64,000 bases of DNA from contig NZ_JBHLWN010000045.1 of assembly GCF_042432825.1 (NCBI RefSeq), positions 1 through 64,000 on the forward strand, written 5' to 3'. Positions 8,342 through 17,260 of this stretch are shown piece by piece. This stretch comes from Gordoniibacillus chartarius. Lineage in GTDB: Bacteria > Bacillota > Bacilli > Paenibacillales > NBRC-103111. The notes beneath the pieces were generated by a model, which saw only the letters and a program-made list of their open reading frames with translations, was not told where the DNA came from and searched no databases. Position 1 is the first letter of the stretch. The number at the start of each line of letters is the position of its first letter. Position numbers and translations under genes: made by a program.

Positions 8342-9454
8342 ATGCTGCAGCGCGTCTTTATAGGATTGTTGCTGGTTGGCGCCGGCGTTTTGTTTTTGCT
8401 GAATCAGACCGGGCTGATTACGATTAATATCGGCGAGCTTTTGCGCACCTACTGGCCTGTGTTTATTATTATCGCGGGGGTAAACGGTATGCTCGCCTCT
8501 CTGCGTTACGGATGGAGTGCGGCGATTTGGAACGTGGTCGTATGCGGGGTCGGCGTTATTTTCCTGCTGCATAATCTGGGAATCACGGGCTTGTCCATCG
8601 GAGAGATGTTCGCTTATTTGGGTCCTGTGGCGCTTATCCTGTTCGGGTTAAGCGTCATGTTCAAGCCGTCCTCTTCCGCCCCTCCATCTCCTCCAGTGGT
8701 GGATAAAGAGGGCGGCGATTTCAGGCACCCTGACCGTTCTTACTATGATATTTACGGGGAGGAGCCCCCAAGCATCGACGGGAAGACGGACACGCCAAAA
8801 GAAGGCTGCAGCGAGAACAACAAGGAGAATCCTAAGGAGAGCCGTGAGGAGATTCCAAAGGAGACTCAAAGGGAGATTCATAAGCAGATTCATAAAGACA
8901 GCTTTAAAGCGGATATGGAGAATTGGAAAAATCAGCTCAAAGCGGCCAAATGGGAGCATAAAAAAGCCCGCCACGCTTGGAAGGAAGATTGCCGTAATTG
9001 GCGCCACTACCAGCGTCAGTACGAAAACGAGCATAAGCACGAGTACATTAATACGTTCGGGCCCGGCCATGGGGCGGCGCAGCACAAGTCCGGCTTCATC
9101 GGCGACGTCGTGCTGGGTAAAGATTATTGGGAGCTGCAGCCGATGACCATATCCCACTTTATCGGCGATACGCTGATCGACCTGACGAAGGCGACCGTCC
9201 CTTACGGCGAGACGAAGATTGTCGTGTCGGCGTTCATCGGGGATGTGAAGATGCTCGTACCTGCTGATCTTGACCTGGAAATCTCCGTAAGCGCCTCGTC
9301 CTTCATCGGCGATATGCACGTGCTGGACCGTCACGAAACGGGGATGATGAGAAACCTGAGAACAGAGTCCGCAAGCTATGACGAAGCCGAGCGGAAAATC
9401 AAGCTGATCGTAAGCTCCTTCATCGGCGATGTCGTCGTACGGAAGGTGGGCTGA
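8342..9454 (+). CDS. liaF: LiaF-type membrane protein (negative regulator of LiaS)
   Basis: 370 residues. N-terminal LiaI/LiaF-type membrane region with four hydrophobic segments (1-105), a long highly charged middle (about 115-240) rich in Lys, Glu, His and Trp, and a C-terminal LiaF domain (about 240-370) of beta-strands. The C-terminal part repeats the motif FIGD five times (SGFIGD, SHFIGD, SAFIGD, SSFIGD, SSFIGD), one per turn of the predicted beta structure. In Bacillus LiaF holds the LiaS kinase silent until the cell wall is attacked. It is longer than Bacillus LiaF because of the charged insert. Starts with GGAGGG upstream; stop is one base from liaS. Confidence 0.85.
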   Translation: MLQRVFIGLLLVGAGVLFLLNQTGLITINIGELLRTYWPVFIIIAGVNGMLASLRYGWSAAIWNVVVCGVGVIFLLHNLGITGLSIGEMFAYLGPVALILFGLSVMFKPSSSAPPSPPVVDKEGGDFRHPDRSYYDIYGEEPPSIDGKTDTPKEGCSENNKENPKESREEIPKETQREIHKQIHKDSFKADMENWKNQLKAAKWEHKKARHAWKEDCRNWRHYQRQYENEHKHEYINTFGPGHGAAQHKSGFIGDVVLGKDYWELQPMTISHFIGDTLIDLTKATVPYGETKIVVSAFIGDVKMLVPADLDLEISVSASSFIGDMHVLDRHETGMMRNLRTESASYDEAERKIKLIVSSFIGDVVVRKVG

Positions 9455-9455
9455 C

Positions 9456-10511
9456 GTGAGGCTGGTGCTGAGACGAATTCGCGAATTTAATATGAAATGG
9501 CGGCTTATGGTGTATTTCTTTACGGCGAGCTTGCTCGCCGTAGCCTGCGTGTGGGTCGCCTTCCAATATTATAGAGATCAGCTTACCCGCGGCGATGTGC
9601 AGCTTGGGGTGTTCGCCGCGATTGTGTGCGCCGGTCAAGTAGTGGGCTATATTGCTGCCAAATGGATGCAGCGGAAAATCGATCTGCTGCACGTTGCGAT
9701 CATCGAGCTGTCCAAAGGCAATTTCACGAACCGGATTCCGATTGAACCGAACGATCCGTTCCAGCAAATCTTCAGCGAATACAACCGGATGGCCAGGTCG
9801 CTTGGCGATCGCATGCAGCTGCTGCAGAAGCTTGGCGGGGACAAGGCTTTGGCCGAATACGCATCTACGGAAGCGGCAGTCATGGAGGAGCGGCGCCGGC
9901 TTGCCCGCGATCTGCATGATACGGTAAGCCAGGAGCTGTTTGCTATGCATATGTCCGCATCTTCGCTGCCGAAAGTGCTGGAGCGCAATCCGGACGCCGC
10001 CGCAGGACTGATGGATCAGTTGATCCGTATGTCTCATCACGCCCAGAAGCAAATGCGCGGATTGATCGCTCAGCTGAGGCCGATCGAGCTTCACGACAAA
10101 TCGCTGCAGGAGGCGCTGGATATGTGGTTCCCGGAATATTGCCGAACGAATGAGCTGCAGGGTCAGCTGGATGTGAACGTGAACGGTGAGCTTCCGGAGG
10201 CTATGGAGCAGCAATTATTTCTAATTATACAAGAGAGCATGGCGAATATCGTCAAGCACGCTTCGGCTACGCAAGTGACGCTGCAGCTTCAGGATCACGG
10301 GCATCAATACGTGCTTCTCGTGCTGGATAACGGCAAAGGGTTTGCCAAGAGCGACCTGCCTTCGGCATCGCACGGACTGAGCACGATGCGGGAACGCGCA
10401 CAGAAGCTGGGCGGCGATGTGGAGATCGTCAGCCGGATCGGCAGCGGTACGACGGTACGGGTGCGCATTCCGAAGTTCCCGGACAATGAAACGGAGAGGA
10501 CGAACGAATAG
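9456..10511 (+). CDS. liaS: Sensor histidine kinase LiaS (NarL-type, HisKA_3)
   Basis: 351 residues. Two membrane segments (about 18-38 and 49-69) with a very short outer loop, as in the intramembrane-sensing LiaS/VraS group, then HAMP (70-120), the HisKA_3 dimerisation domain with phospho-acceptor H154 in RRRLARDLHDTVSQ, and a C-terminal ATPase domain with DNGKGF and GLSTMRERAQ. Senses cell-envelope stress together with LiaF and phosphorylates LiaR. GTG start at 9456 with GGAAGGTGGG upstream; upstream in-frame starts would lie inside liaF. Coupled to liaF (one base) and liaR. Confidence 0.92.
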   Translation: MRLVLRRIREFNMKWRLMVYFFTASLLAVACVWVAFQYYRDQLTRGDVQLGVFAAIVCAGQVVGYIAAKWMQRKIDLLHVAIIELSKGNFTNRIPIEPNDPFQQIFSEYNRMARSLGDRMQLLQKLGGDKALAEYASTEAAVMEERRRLARDLHDTVSQELFAMHMSASSLPKVLERNPDAAAGLMDQLIRMSHHAQKQMRGLIAQLRPIELHDKSLQEALDMWFPEYCRTNELQGQLDVNVNGELPEAMEQQLFLIIQESMANIVKHASATQVTLQLQDHGHQYVLLVLDNGKGFAKSDLPSASHGLSTMRERAQKLGGDVEIVSRIGSGTTVRVRIPKFPDNETERTNE

Positions 10512-10513
10512 TG

Positions 10514-11182
10514 ATGGATACGGCGAGTGTGAAAGTGATGATTGTTGACGACCACGATATGGTGCGTACCGGGCTGCGTACGTATATGATGCTGGAGCCG
10601 TCGCTGGTTATAGCGGCGGAAGCGGGCAACGGTAAGGAAGCGCTTCAAAAGCTGGAGTCGATGACGCCGGAGGAGCGGCCCGATGTGATGCTCGTCGATT
10701 TGATGATGCCGGTCATGGACGGGATTGAAACGACGAAAGAAGTAACGAGACTATACCCCGGCATCCGCGTCGTCATGCTGACCAGCTTCCTGGAGGAGGC
10801 GAAGGTCGTGCAGGCGGTGGAGGCAGGGGCGTTCAACTATGTGCTGAAGACGGTTTCTTCCGACCAGCTGGTGGACACGGTGCTGAGCGCGGCGCGCGGC
10901 GTTCCGGTCATGAATTCGGAGGTGTCGCTTGCCTTGACCCGCGGTTTAAGGCAGCGTACGGCTCCGGGGGAAACGGACGACTTGACGGCGCGGGAGAAGG
11001 AGGTGCTGCTCTTGATCGCGGAAGGCAAAACCAACAAGGACATTTCCGAGGAGCTTCATATCAGCATTAAAACCGTGAAAACGCATGTCAGCAACTTGCT
11101 GATGAAATGCGAGCTCGAGGATCGGACGCAGCTCGCTATCTACGCGCACAGGAAGGGCTGGATGGACAAAGCGGGCAATTGA
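10514..11182 (+). CDS. liaR: Response regulator LiaR (LuxR/NarL family)
   Basis: 222 residues. Receiver domain (8-125) with acidic pocket VDDHD, phospho-acceptor Asp in VDLMMP and the conserved Lys in LKTV; C-terminal LuxR-type helix-turn-helix (about 150-215) with LTAREKEVLLLIAEGKTNKD and the recognition helix SIKTVKTHVSNLLMK. Partner of LiaS. A GTG at 10511 overlaps the liaS stop; the adjacent ATG at 10514 is preferred by spacing to GGAGAGGA. It completes the liaFSR set, a cell-wall-antibiotic response circuit. Confidence 0.94.
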   Translation: MDTASVKVMIVDDHDMVRTGLRTYMMLEPSLVIAAEAGNGKEALQKLESMTPEERPDVMLVDLMMPVMDGIETTKEVTRLYPGIRVVMLTSFLEEAKVVQAVEAGAFNYVLKTVSSDQLVDTVLSAARGVPVMNSEVSLALTRGLRQRTAPGETDDLTAREKEVLLLIAEGKTNKDISEELHISIKTVKTHVSNLLMKCELEDRTQLAIYAHRKGWMDKAGN

Positions 11183-11258
11183 CACATAAACAGCCAGCTG
11201 CGGGGGAAGCCTACTCTCCATAATAGGCCGGATTCCGGCATACAGGAGGAGCCTGGGC

Positions 11259-11672
11259 ATGAAACCGCTGCAATCCCGTTTGGAGCATCAAGAAGAATCG
11301 TTCGACCGTGTCCGCGACGTGCTGACCGGCTTTCAATTTAACATCGGAGGCAACTGGGACTACGAGCACGGCTACTTCGACCGTTCTCTGGACGAGGCGC
11401 ATAAAGTGTTTCTGCGCATCCCGTTCCAAGCGACGCGCGGAGTGATCGATGCGGAAAGCGCGCAGACCGGGGCCCGCGTAGAGCTGGGGCAGCCGTTCGT
11501 TCTGAAGCATGTGTATAATGAAGGCCTCGACCCGGAGGCGGAAGTGGAAGTGATGGGCGGGCTGGTCGACCAATTCTCGGCTCCGCTCGACCCGGATGCC
11601 GAAGTGGAGCAGAAGTGGGTCACGCAGGCTTCACAGCTTTTGGAGCAAGTGGAAGCGGAATTTTTGCAATAA
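11259..11672 (+). CDS. YugN-like family protein
   Basis: 137 residues, soluble and acidic, with the family pattern of a short helix (LEHQEESFDRVRDVL) followed by GGNWDYEHGYFDRSLDE and a VFLRIPFQATRGVIDAES strand region. Matches the YugN-like family of Bacilli, whose function is not known. Strong AGGAGGAG ribosome binding site. Downstream of liaR with a 76-base gap and no terminator between, so it may be co-transcribed with liaFSR. Confidence 0.75.
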   Translation: MKPLQSRLEHQEESFDRVRDVLTGFQFNIGGNWDYEHGYFDRSLDEAHKVFLRIPFQATRGVIDAESAQTGARVELGQPFVLKHVYNEGLDPEAEVEVMGGLVDQFSAPLDPDAEVEQKWVTQASQLLEQVEAEFLQ

Positions 11673-11686
11673 AACCGAATCTTTTA

Positions 11687-11821
11687 CCTCCGTTTATAGT
11701 TTCTTTAATGTGCGATTAAGGTTGAGGGTGCATGATAGAGGCATAGCCAGTTAATCATCTGCATTCGCCGGCGGCTCATACGAACCGATGGCCGGCGCAA
11801 TCTTACCTTTATAAACGGAGG
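11687..11821 (+). promoter_or_regulatory. htrA leader: 12-bp perfect inverted repeat that includes the Shine-Dalgarno sequence
   Basis: CCTCCGTTTATA (11687-11698) is an exact reverse complement of TATAAACGGAGG (11810-11821), the latter containing the htrA ribosome binding site eight to nine bases before its ATG. Between the arms a second pair, CGCCGGC (about 11767) and GCCGGCG (about 11791), can form an inner hairpin. If both arms are transcribed, the RNA can hide the ribosome binding site. No clear promoter is visible to show where the transcript begins. Confidence 0.5.
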
Positions 11822-11830
11822 GCATATGCT

Positions 11831-13384
11831 ATGGAAGACAACAACAACAAACGCGACTATGACGAATTCTTCAAGCCGCAGAAGGATCACGATGCCGAAG
11901 AACGGACCGGCAAAGCTGAGCAGCCTTCGTACTATTACTCTTACGGTCCTTATAAATCCGGAGCCGAGCGTCCGGAGAGCGAAGCGGAAGTGACCACGTA
12001 TACGTCCGCGGCGAGCGGCTCGACGGGCAGCGTAGAAGTGTCGCCGCCACGTCCGGTTCGGCCGTTCGGCTATACGGACGGTTCCGGCCAGCAGACGACG
12101 TTCAACGGCTGGCAGGAGCAGAAGCGTCAGCGCACCTCGTTCAAGAGCGTGTTCTCCGCATTCCTTGCCGGTGCCGTCGTTGTAGGCGGGCTGATGTTCG
12201 CCGCCGACAAGACGAATATGTTTACCGGCGACGTGAAGCCGCTGACTTCGAGTCCCGCCGCTTCCCAATCGAATGCCGGCGGAACCGGCAGCGCGGGAAG
12301 CAACAACGGAGGCGCGACGACGGCGGCGCTCGACACATCCCGTCCTGACAACATTTCCGAGATTTTTAAGCAGGCAAGCCCGGCGGTCGTCAAGATCGAG
12401 ACGAAGGTGAAGGCGCGCAGCGGCCGAAGCGGCAGCTCGCTGTTTTCGGATCCATTCTTCCGTCAATTTTTCGGAGATTCGTTCGACAATCAGCAGCCGC
12501 AGAGCGGCGACCAGCTCGTTCCGGGCGGAGCGGGGACCGGATTTATTTTCGAAAAGTCCGGCTACATCTTGACGAATGAGCACGTCATTGACGGCGCCGA
12601 GGAGATTTATGTTACGGTAGAGGGATACGACAAGCCGTTCAAAGCGACGCTGCTCGGCAGCAACTACGATTTGGACCTTGCGGCTCTGAAGATTGAAGGC
12701 GACAAGGATTTCCCGATTCTACCGATCGGCAACTCGGACACTGTTGAAGAAGGCGATTGGGTCGTTGCTATCGGCAACCCATACGACTTCGACCATACCG
12801 TCACGGTCGGCGTATTGTCCGCGAAGGAACGTCCGATTTCGATTCCGGACCAGAATGGTACGCGCAACTATAAGCACTTGTTCCAGACGGATGCGGCGAT
12901 TAACCCGGGCAACTCCGGCGGACCGCTGTTGAACTTGAACGGCGAAGTCATCGGGATTAACACAGCCGTAAGCGCGCAAGCGCAAGGGATCGGCTTTGCC
13001 ATTCCAACCAATACAGTGACTCAAGTTCTCAATAACCTGAAGAACAACATTACGATTCCGAAGGAGCCGGCTCCGTACATCGGCGTCCAGTTGTCCGATA
13101 TTAGCCAGGATTGGGTTTCCGAGCTGAAGCTGGAGAATACGGAAGGCGCACTAGTCGCTTCCGTGCCTCGTCGTACGCCGGCGTTTACCGCGGGTATCCG
13201 TCAATATGACGTCATTACGGCAGTGAACGGCCAGAAGGTTGCGAACACCGCGGATTTGAAGAAGAAAATTGAAGCGGCGAAAGTCGGCGATAAGCTGACA
13301 CTGACCATCGTGCGCAACGGTGCCAAGCAGGATGTCTCTGTTACAGTAGGAGACCGGAATGAAAATTCCGACCTGAATAATTAA
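11831..13384 (+). CDS. htrA: HtrA/DegP-type membrane-anchored serine protease with PDZ domain
   Basis: 517 residues. Cytoplasmic N-terminal tail of about 100 residues rich in Tyr, Ser and charged residues, one membrane segment (about 104-124), a Ser/Gly/Ala linker, then an S1C protease domain (about 175-400) with catalytic H251 (TNEHVID), D282 (NYDLDLAAL) and S362 (GNSGGPLL), and one C-terminal PDZ domain (about 413-510). Such proteases degrade misfolded proteins outside the membrane. The following regulator/kinase pair resembles the arrangement of stress-responsive CssRS-type systems, so co-regulation is a reasonable inference. The ribosome binding site sits in a long inverted repeat (see 11687-11821). 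Confidence 0.95.
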   Translation: MEDNNNKRDYDEFFKPQKDHDAEERTGKAEQPSYYYSYGPYKSGAERPESEAEVTTYTSAASGSTGSVEVSPPRPVRPFGYTDGSGQQTTFNGWQEQKRQRTSFKSVFSAFLAGAVVVGGLMFAADKTNMFTGDVKPLTSSPAASQSNAGGTGSAGSNNGGATTAALDTSRPDNISEIFKQASPAVVKIETKVKARSGRSGSSLFSDPFFRQFFGDSFDNQQPQSGDQLVPGGAGTGFIFEKSGYILTNEHVIDGAEEIYVTVEGYDKPFKATLLGSNYDLDLAALKIEGDKDFPILPIGNSDTVEEGDWVVAIGNPYDFDHTVTVGVLSAKERPISIPDQNGTRNYKHLFQTDAAINPGNSGGPLLNLNGEVIGINTAVSAQAQGIGFAIPTNTVTQVLNNLKNNITIPKEPAPYIGVQLSDISQDWVSELKLENTEGALVASVPRRTPAFTAGIRQYDVITAVNGQKVANTADLKKKIEAAKVGDKLTLTIVRNGAKQDVSVTVGDRNENSDLNN

Positions 13385-13402
13385 GATACGGACCGTGCTT
13401 TT

Positions 13403-13445
13403 GGAGCAGAGGCTATCGGGGTTCCCGAAGCCCTGCTCCTTTTTG
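13403..13445 (+). terminator. Terminator of htrA
   Basis: Interrupted 17-bp hairpin (ggagcag / ctgctcc outside, ggct-tcggg / cccga-agcc inside) then ttttt. Confidence 0.88.
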
Positions 13446-13467
13446 GTAAGCGGGAGTACGTGATACA

Positions 13468-14202
13468 ATGGGAGTGCTTATGATGACGGGTTTAACGGGG
13501 AGGCTGAATCAGCCGGTGAGAGAGAAAATATTGGTCGTCGACGACGATGACAAAATTACGTCCATGCTGCGCCGCGCACTCGCTTTCGAAGGCTATACGG
13601 TGGCGACGGCGGCCAACGGGCTGGACGGGCTGAAGGCGATGCTGGAGCAGGATCCGGACCTGCTGATCCTGGATGTGATGATGCCGCAGGTAGACGGCTG
13701 GGAAGTCGTGCGCCGCATCCGCGAGGGCGGCAGCGACGTGCCGATTCTGATGCTGACTGCAAAGGATGAGGTTAGCGACAGGGTCAAAGGGCTTGACTTG
13801 GGCGCCGACGATTATTTGGTCAAGCCGTTCGCGCTGGAAGAGCTGCTCGCCCGCGTGCGCGTGCTGCTCCGCCGCCGTACCGAACGCGCGGAAGCGCCGA
13901 CGAACCGCATCTCCTATGACGACTTGACGATGGATCTCGATACGCGCGAGGTGACCCGCGGCGATCAGCTCATTGAACTGACGGCGAAGGAATTCGAGCT
14001 GCTGCACTTGTTCCTGCAAAATCCGAAGCGGGTGCTGTCGCGCGACGTGATTATGGAAAAAATATGGGGCTACGATTATAGCGGCGAATCGAACGTGCTC
14101 GAAGTGTACATCGCCCTGCTGCGTCAGAAGACCGAAGAGTACGGGCATAAGCGAATCATTCAAACCGTTCGCGGCGCGGGCTATGTATTGAGAGGAGATT
14201 GA
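13468..14202 (+). CDS. OmpR-family response regulator
   Basis: About 244 residues. Receiver domain (about 19-135) with VVDDDD, phospho-acceptor Asp in LILDVMMPQVDG, Thr in LMLTAKD and Lys in VKPF; C-terminal winged helix (about 150-243) with LTAKEFELLHLFLQNP and RGAGYVLRGD. The exact start is uncertain: this ATG has CGGGAG 11 bases before it, while ATGs at 13480 and 13483 sit 5 and 8 bases after another GGGAG. The gene forms an operon with the histidine kinase that follows and lies just after htrA, suggesting a role in envelope stress; this is inference. Confidence 0.92.
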   Translation: MGVLMMTGLTGRLNQPVREKILVVDDDDKITSMLRRALAFEGYTVATAANGLDGLKAMLEQDPDLLILDVMMPQVDGWEVVRRIREGGSDVPILMLTAKDEVSDRVKGLDLGADDYLVKPFALEELLARVRVLLRRRTERAEAPTNRISYDDLTMDLDTREVTRGDQLIELTAKEFELLHLFLQNPKRVLSRDVIMEKIWGYDYSGESNVLEVYIALLRQKTEEYGHKRIIQTVRGAGYVLRGD

Positions 14203-14204
14203 CG

Positions 14205-15695
14205 ATGTCGATTCGTCTCCGCCTCACCATGTGGTATACCGGAATTCTGGCGGGAACGCTGCTGCTGTTCGGAGCCGGGCTGTACTTTTTTCTGCACTAC
14301 TACTTATACGATCAGATTCGCAGTGAAATGCAGGTGCAAGGAAACAAGACGTATCAGCGCATATTGCCGGTGTATTCGCTGCGCGGCAGCGGGCTCGATC
14401 TGCTCCTGGACGATACCGATGTGCTCTCCAGCAGCTATTATACGCAAGTGTACAATTTTACCGATAATACCGTCAGCCGTTCCTGGCTGCTGCAGCAGAC
14501 CCGAACTACGCTGCCGGTTACCCAGGAAACGAAAAAGCTTCTGCAGGAGAAGGAAAGCTTTTTTGAGAAGATTACGTTATGGGATGAGCCGTTTCTCGTC
14601 TATAACAAACCGCTGTTCTTACCTACGTCCGGCGGGGGCTATCAGATCGTCGGCGTTCTGCAGATGGGGACGCGGATCGGAACGTTTGAACAATTTTTCC
14701 AGCTGCTTCAATATATTTTGTTTATGCTGGCCTTCGTTGCGATCTTTGCCGCTGCGACGGTCGGGCTGTTTCTGGCGCGCAAGGCGCTTATGCCGATCGA
14801 TAAGGTGATCGCAGCGGCGAATCAAATCCAGCAGGGAGCCGATCTCGGCCGGCGCATCGATTACAACGGGCCTTATGACGAGGTCGGCAGGCTGACGCAT
14901 ACGATTAACGGGATGCTGGACCGCATTCACGCTATGTATACGGAGCTTGACGAAGCGTACCGGGCCCAGCGGCGGTTCGTGTCGGATGCTTCGCACGAGC
15001 TGCGGACGCCGCTCACGACGATTCGGGGCAACGTCGATTTGCTGGAACGGATGTGGACGCGTGCCGCGGAAGCTTCCGGTGAGGGGAACGACGGGCACGA
15101 TCCGGAGCAGCTGCAGCTGTCGCTGGAGGCGATGAAGGATATCGCAGGCGAAGCGCAGCGGATGAGCCGGCTTGTCGGCGATCTGCTGTCACTCGCGCGG
15201 GCCGATGCGGGCGTGCAGATGGAGAAGGCGGAGGTCGAGCTGAAGCCGGTCGTGGAAGAAGTGGCGCGGCGGGCGGCGTTTCTCGACAGGAAGGCGGAAT
15301 GGATCGTCGGGTCGCTGGAGGCGCTGGACGGCGTGCGCGTGACCGGAAGCCGCGATTATTTGCAGCAGCTGCTGTTCATTTTCATCGAAAATGCATTCAA
15401 GTACACGCCGGAAGGTACGGTGACGATGGATGCGGTCAGGGCCGACGGCCAGATCGGGATCCGGATTGCGGACACCGGCATCGGGATGGAGAAGGAAGAA
15501 GTCCCGCATATTTTCGAACGGTTTTACCGTGCCGACGAGTCGCGGGGCAGAACGTCCGGCACAGGCCTCGGGCTGTCGATCGCCAAGTGGATCATCGACG
15601 AGCACGGCGGTTCCATCGAAGTCATGACCCGTAAGGATACGGGGACCACTTTCGTCATCTGGCTGCCGGCGCGCTTTCAAGCGGCCCTGCAATAG
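14205..15695 (+). CDS. Sensor histidine kinase (EnvZ/CssS-like layout)
   Basis: About 496 residues. First membrane segment at about 10-32, extracytoplasmic sensor region of ~130 residues without recognised fold, second membrane segment about 170-190, HAMP (about 190-245), HisKA with phospho-acceptor in RRFVSDASHELRTPLTTIRGN, and ATPase domain with FIENAFKYTPEG, IADTGIGM, FYRADESRG and GTGLGLSIAKWI. Partner of the preceding regulator. ATG at 14205 has GAGGAG seven bases before it; a TTG at 14199 would overlap the regulator stop codon. The linker carries a small charged insertion (around SGEGNDGHDPEQ) between the two HisKA helices. Confidence 0.93.
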   Translation: MSIRLRLTMWYTGILAGTLLLFGAGLYFFLHYYLYDQIRSEMQVQGNKTYQRILPVYSLRGSGLDLLLDDTDVLSSSYYTQVYNFTDNTVSRSWLLQQTRTTLPVTQETKKLLQEKESFFEKITLWDEPFLVYNKPLFLPTSGGGYQIVGVLQMGTRIGTFEQFFQLLQYILFMLAFVAIFAAATVGLFLARKALMPIDKVIAAANQIQQGADLGRRIDYNGPYDEVGRLTHTINGMLDRIHAMYTELDEAYRAQRRFVSDASHELRTPLTTIRGNVDLLERMWTRAAEASGEGNDGHDPEQLQLSLEAMKDIAGEAQRMSRLVGDLLSLARADAGVQMEKAEVELKPVVEEVARRAAFLDRKAEWIVGSLEALDGVRVTGSRDYLQQLLFIFIENAFKYTPEGTVTMDAVRADGQIGIRIADTGIGMEKEEVPHIFERFYRADESRGRTSGTGLGLSIAKWIIDEHGGSIEVMTRKDTGTTFVIWLPARFQAALQ

Positions 15696-15766
15696 TCTAT
15701 AATTAATTTGATTCGATATACGTTGATTCCCACCAAAACCATTTGCGAACGGGGGCTGCAGCTGTT

Positions 15767-16702
15767 ATGGAAGTTTTGAAAATATCCCCGCGCGGCTATT
15801 GCTACGGCGTTGTCGATGCGATGACGCTGGCGATGCAGACAGCAAAAAATCTCGATCTTCCAAGACCGGTATACATTCTCGGCATGATCGTGCATAACGC
15901 GCATGTAACGAAATATTTTGAGCAGGAAGGGATCGTGACCTTGGACGGCACGAACCGCCTGGATATTCTGGAGCAAGTGGACAAAGGCACCGTCATCTTC
16001 ACGGCGCACGGCGTTTCCCCAGAAGTGCGCCGCCGCGCGGCAGAGAAGGGGCTGACGGTCGTGGACGCGACGTGCCCCGACGTTACCCGCACGCACGACT
16101 TGATCCGGGAGAAGACCGCGCAAGGGTACGAAGTGATCTATATCGGCAAGCAGGGGCATCCCGAGCCGGAAGGCGCCGTCGGCGTCGCTCCGGGCAAGGT
16201 GCATTTGATCGAGCGCCTCGACGATCTGGACGGTCTCGAGATTAAGGCGGAGCGGGTGCTTGTCACGAATCAGACGACGATGAGCCAATGGGATATTCGC
16301 CATCTGATGAATGGGGTTATCCAGCGATATCCGCATGCGGAAATTCATAACGAAATTTGTTTGGCAACCCAAGTGCGGCAGGAAGCCGTCGCCGAGCAGG
16401 CCAAAGAAGCGGATTTGACGATTGTCGTCGGCGACCCGAAGAGCAACAATTCGAACCGTCTGGCCCAGGTGTCGGAAGAGATTGCCGGGGTCAAGGCATA
16501 CCGGATCGCCGATTTGTCCGAGCTGAAGGTCGAATGGCTGCTGCCGGTGCGGAAGGTGGCCGTTACGTCGGGTGCGTCAACGCCGACACCGGTGACGAAG
16601 GAAGTTATCGAATATTTGGAAGCTTTCGATCCGAAGGACGAGTCGACCTGGGAAATCAAGCGCACCATTAATATGAAAAAATTGATTACCGTACGGGGCT
16701 AA
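15767..16702 (+). CDS. ispH: 4-hydroxy-3-methylbut-2-enyl diphosphate reductase
   Basis: Last step of the MEP pathway, producing IPP and DMAPP. 311 residues. The three cysteines that hold the iron-sulfur cluster are visible: C12 (GYCYGV), C103 (ATCPDVTRTH) and C198 (NEICLATQ). The conserved histidines are in VHNAHV, TAHGVS and GKQGHPE, and the TSGASTPTP substrate loop is near the end. The ATG at 15767 fits the family N-terminus (KISPRGYC); an upstream TTG would add eight unlikely residues. Its ribosome binding site is weak (GGGGG, 11 bases before). Followed after three bases by a DUF2062 gene. Confidence 0.96.
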   Translation: MEVLKISPRGYCYGVVDAMTLAMQTAKNLDLPRPVYILGMIVHNAHVTKYFEQEGIVTLDGTNRLDILEQVDKGTVIFTAHGVSPEVRRRAAEKGLTVVDATCPDVTRTHDLIREKTAQGYEVIYIGKQGHPEPEGAVGVAPGKVHLIERLDDLDGLEIKAERVLVTNQTTMSQWDIRHLMNGVIQRYPHAEIHNEICLATQVRQEAVAEQAKEADLTIVVGDPKSNNSNRLAQVSEEIAGVKAYRIADLSELKVEWLLPVRKVAVTSGASTPTPVTKEVIEYLEAFDPKDESTWEIKRTINMKKLITVRG

Positions 16703-16705
16703 GCC

Positions 16706-17227
16706 ATGGTGAAGACGAACCGAAACGCGGCTGCCGCATACGGAAAGTTCGACCGGCGCAAAGCGGGACGTTGGTTTCGTTATCAATATGTGCGGCTGCT
16801 GCGGGCGAAAGGCGGCCCCCACAGAGTAGCGCTTGGTTTCGGCATCGGCCTTGCGATCGAAATGTTCACTTTGCCGACCGGCGGACTTGCCGCTCTGCTC
16901 ATCTTACCGCTCGTAGCGCTGCTCCGGGCCAATCTGGCCGCTGCCTTCATCGGCTTTCTGTTCGGTAAAATCATCTACGTACCGATGGCTTTTTTGAATG
17001 TCAGGGTCGGAAGCCTTGTGCTGCCGAAACAAGCGGAGCATTATTTTCTGCATCACCTTCCGCATTGGGCTGCGCGCGTCATGGAGAAAAGCTTGGCCTT
17101 GATCGTGGGCGGCATGATCGACGGCGTGCTGCTGGCGCTTGCCGCATACATTCCGCTTCGCATGCTGCTCACTTATACGGCGAATCGGCGCAAAGAGAAG
17201 CGGCGCGTCCGGCTTATGCAGGGATAG
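16706..17227 (+). CDS. DUF2062 membrane protein
   Basis: 173 residues: basic N-terminus, then hydrophobic segments at about 45-80 and 82-105 and another near 125-155, ending in a strongly basic tail. GFGIGLAIEMFTLPTGG and the FIGFLFGKIIYVPM stretch match DUF2062, a membrane family of unknown function. It starts three bases after ispH and is probably co-transcribed with it. No role can be derived from the sequence. Confidence 0.75.
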   Translation: MVKTNRNAAAAYGKFDRRKAGRWFRYQYVRLLRAKGGPHRVALGFGIGLAIEMFTLPTGGLAALLILPLVALLRANLAAAFIGFLFGKIIYVPMAFLNVRVGSLVLPKQAEHYFLHHLPHWAARVMEKSLALIVGGMIDGVLLALAAYIPLRMLLTYTANRRKEKRRVRLMQG

Positions 17228-17260
17228 CCGCTTCTCTTCATTAAATCATTACAATTTCGT

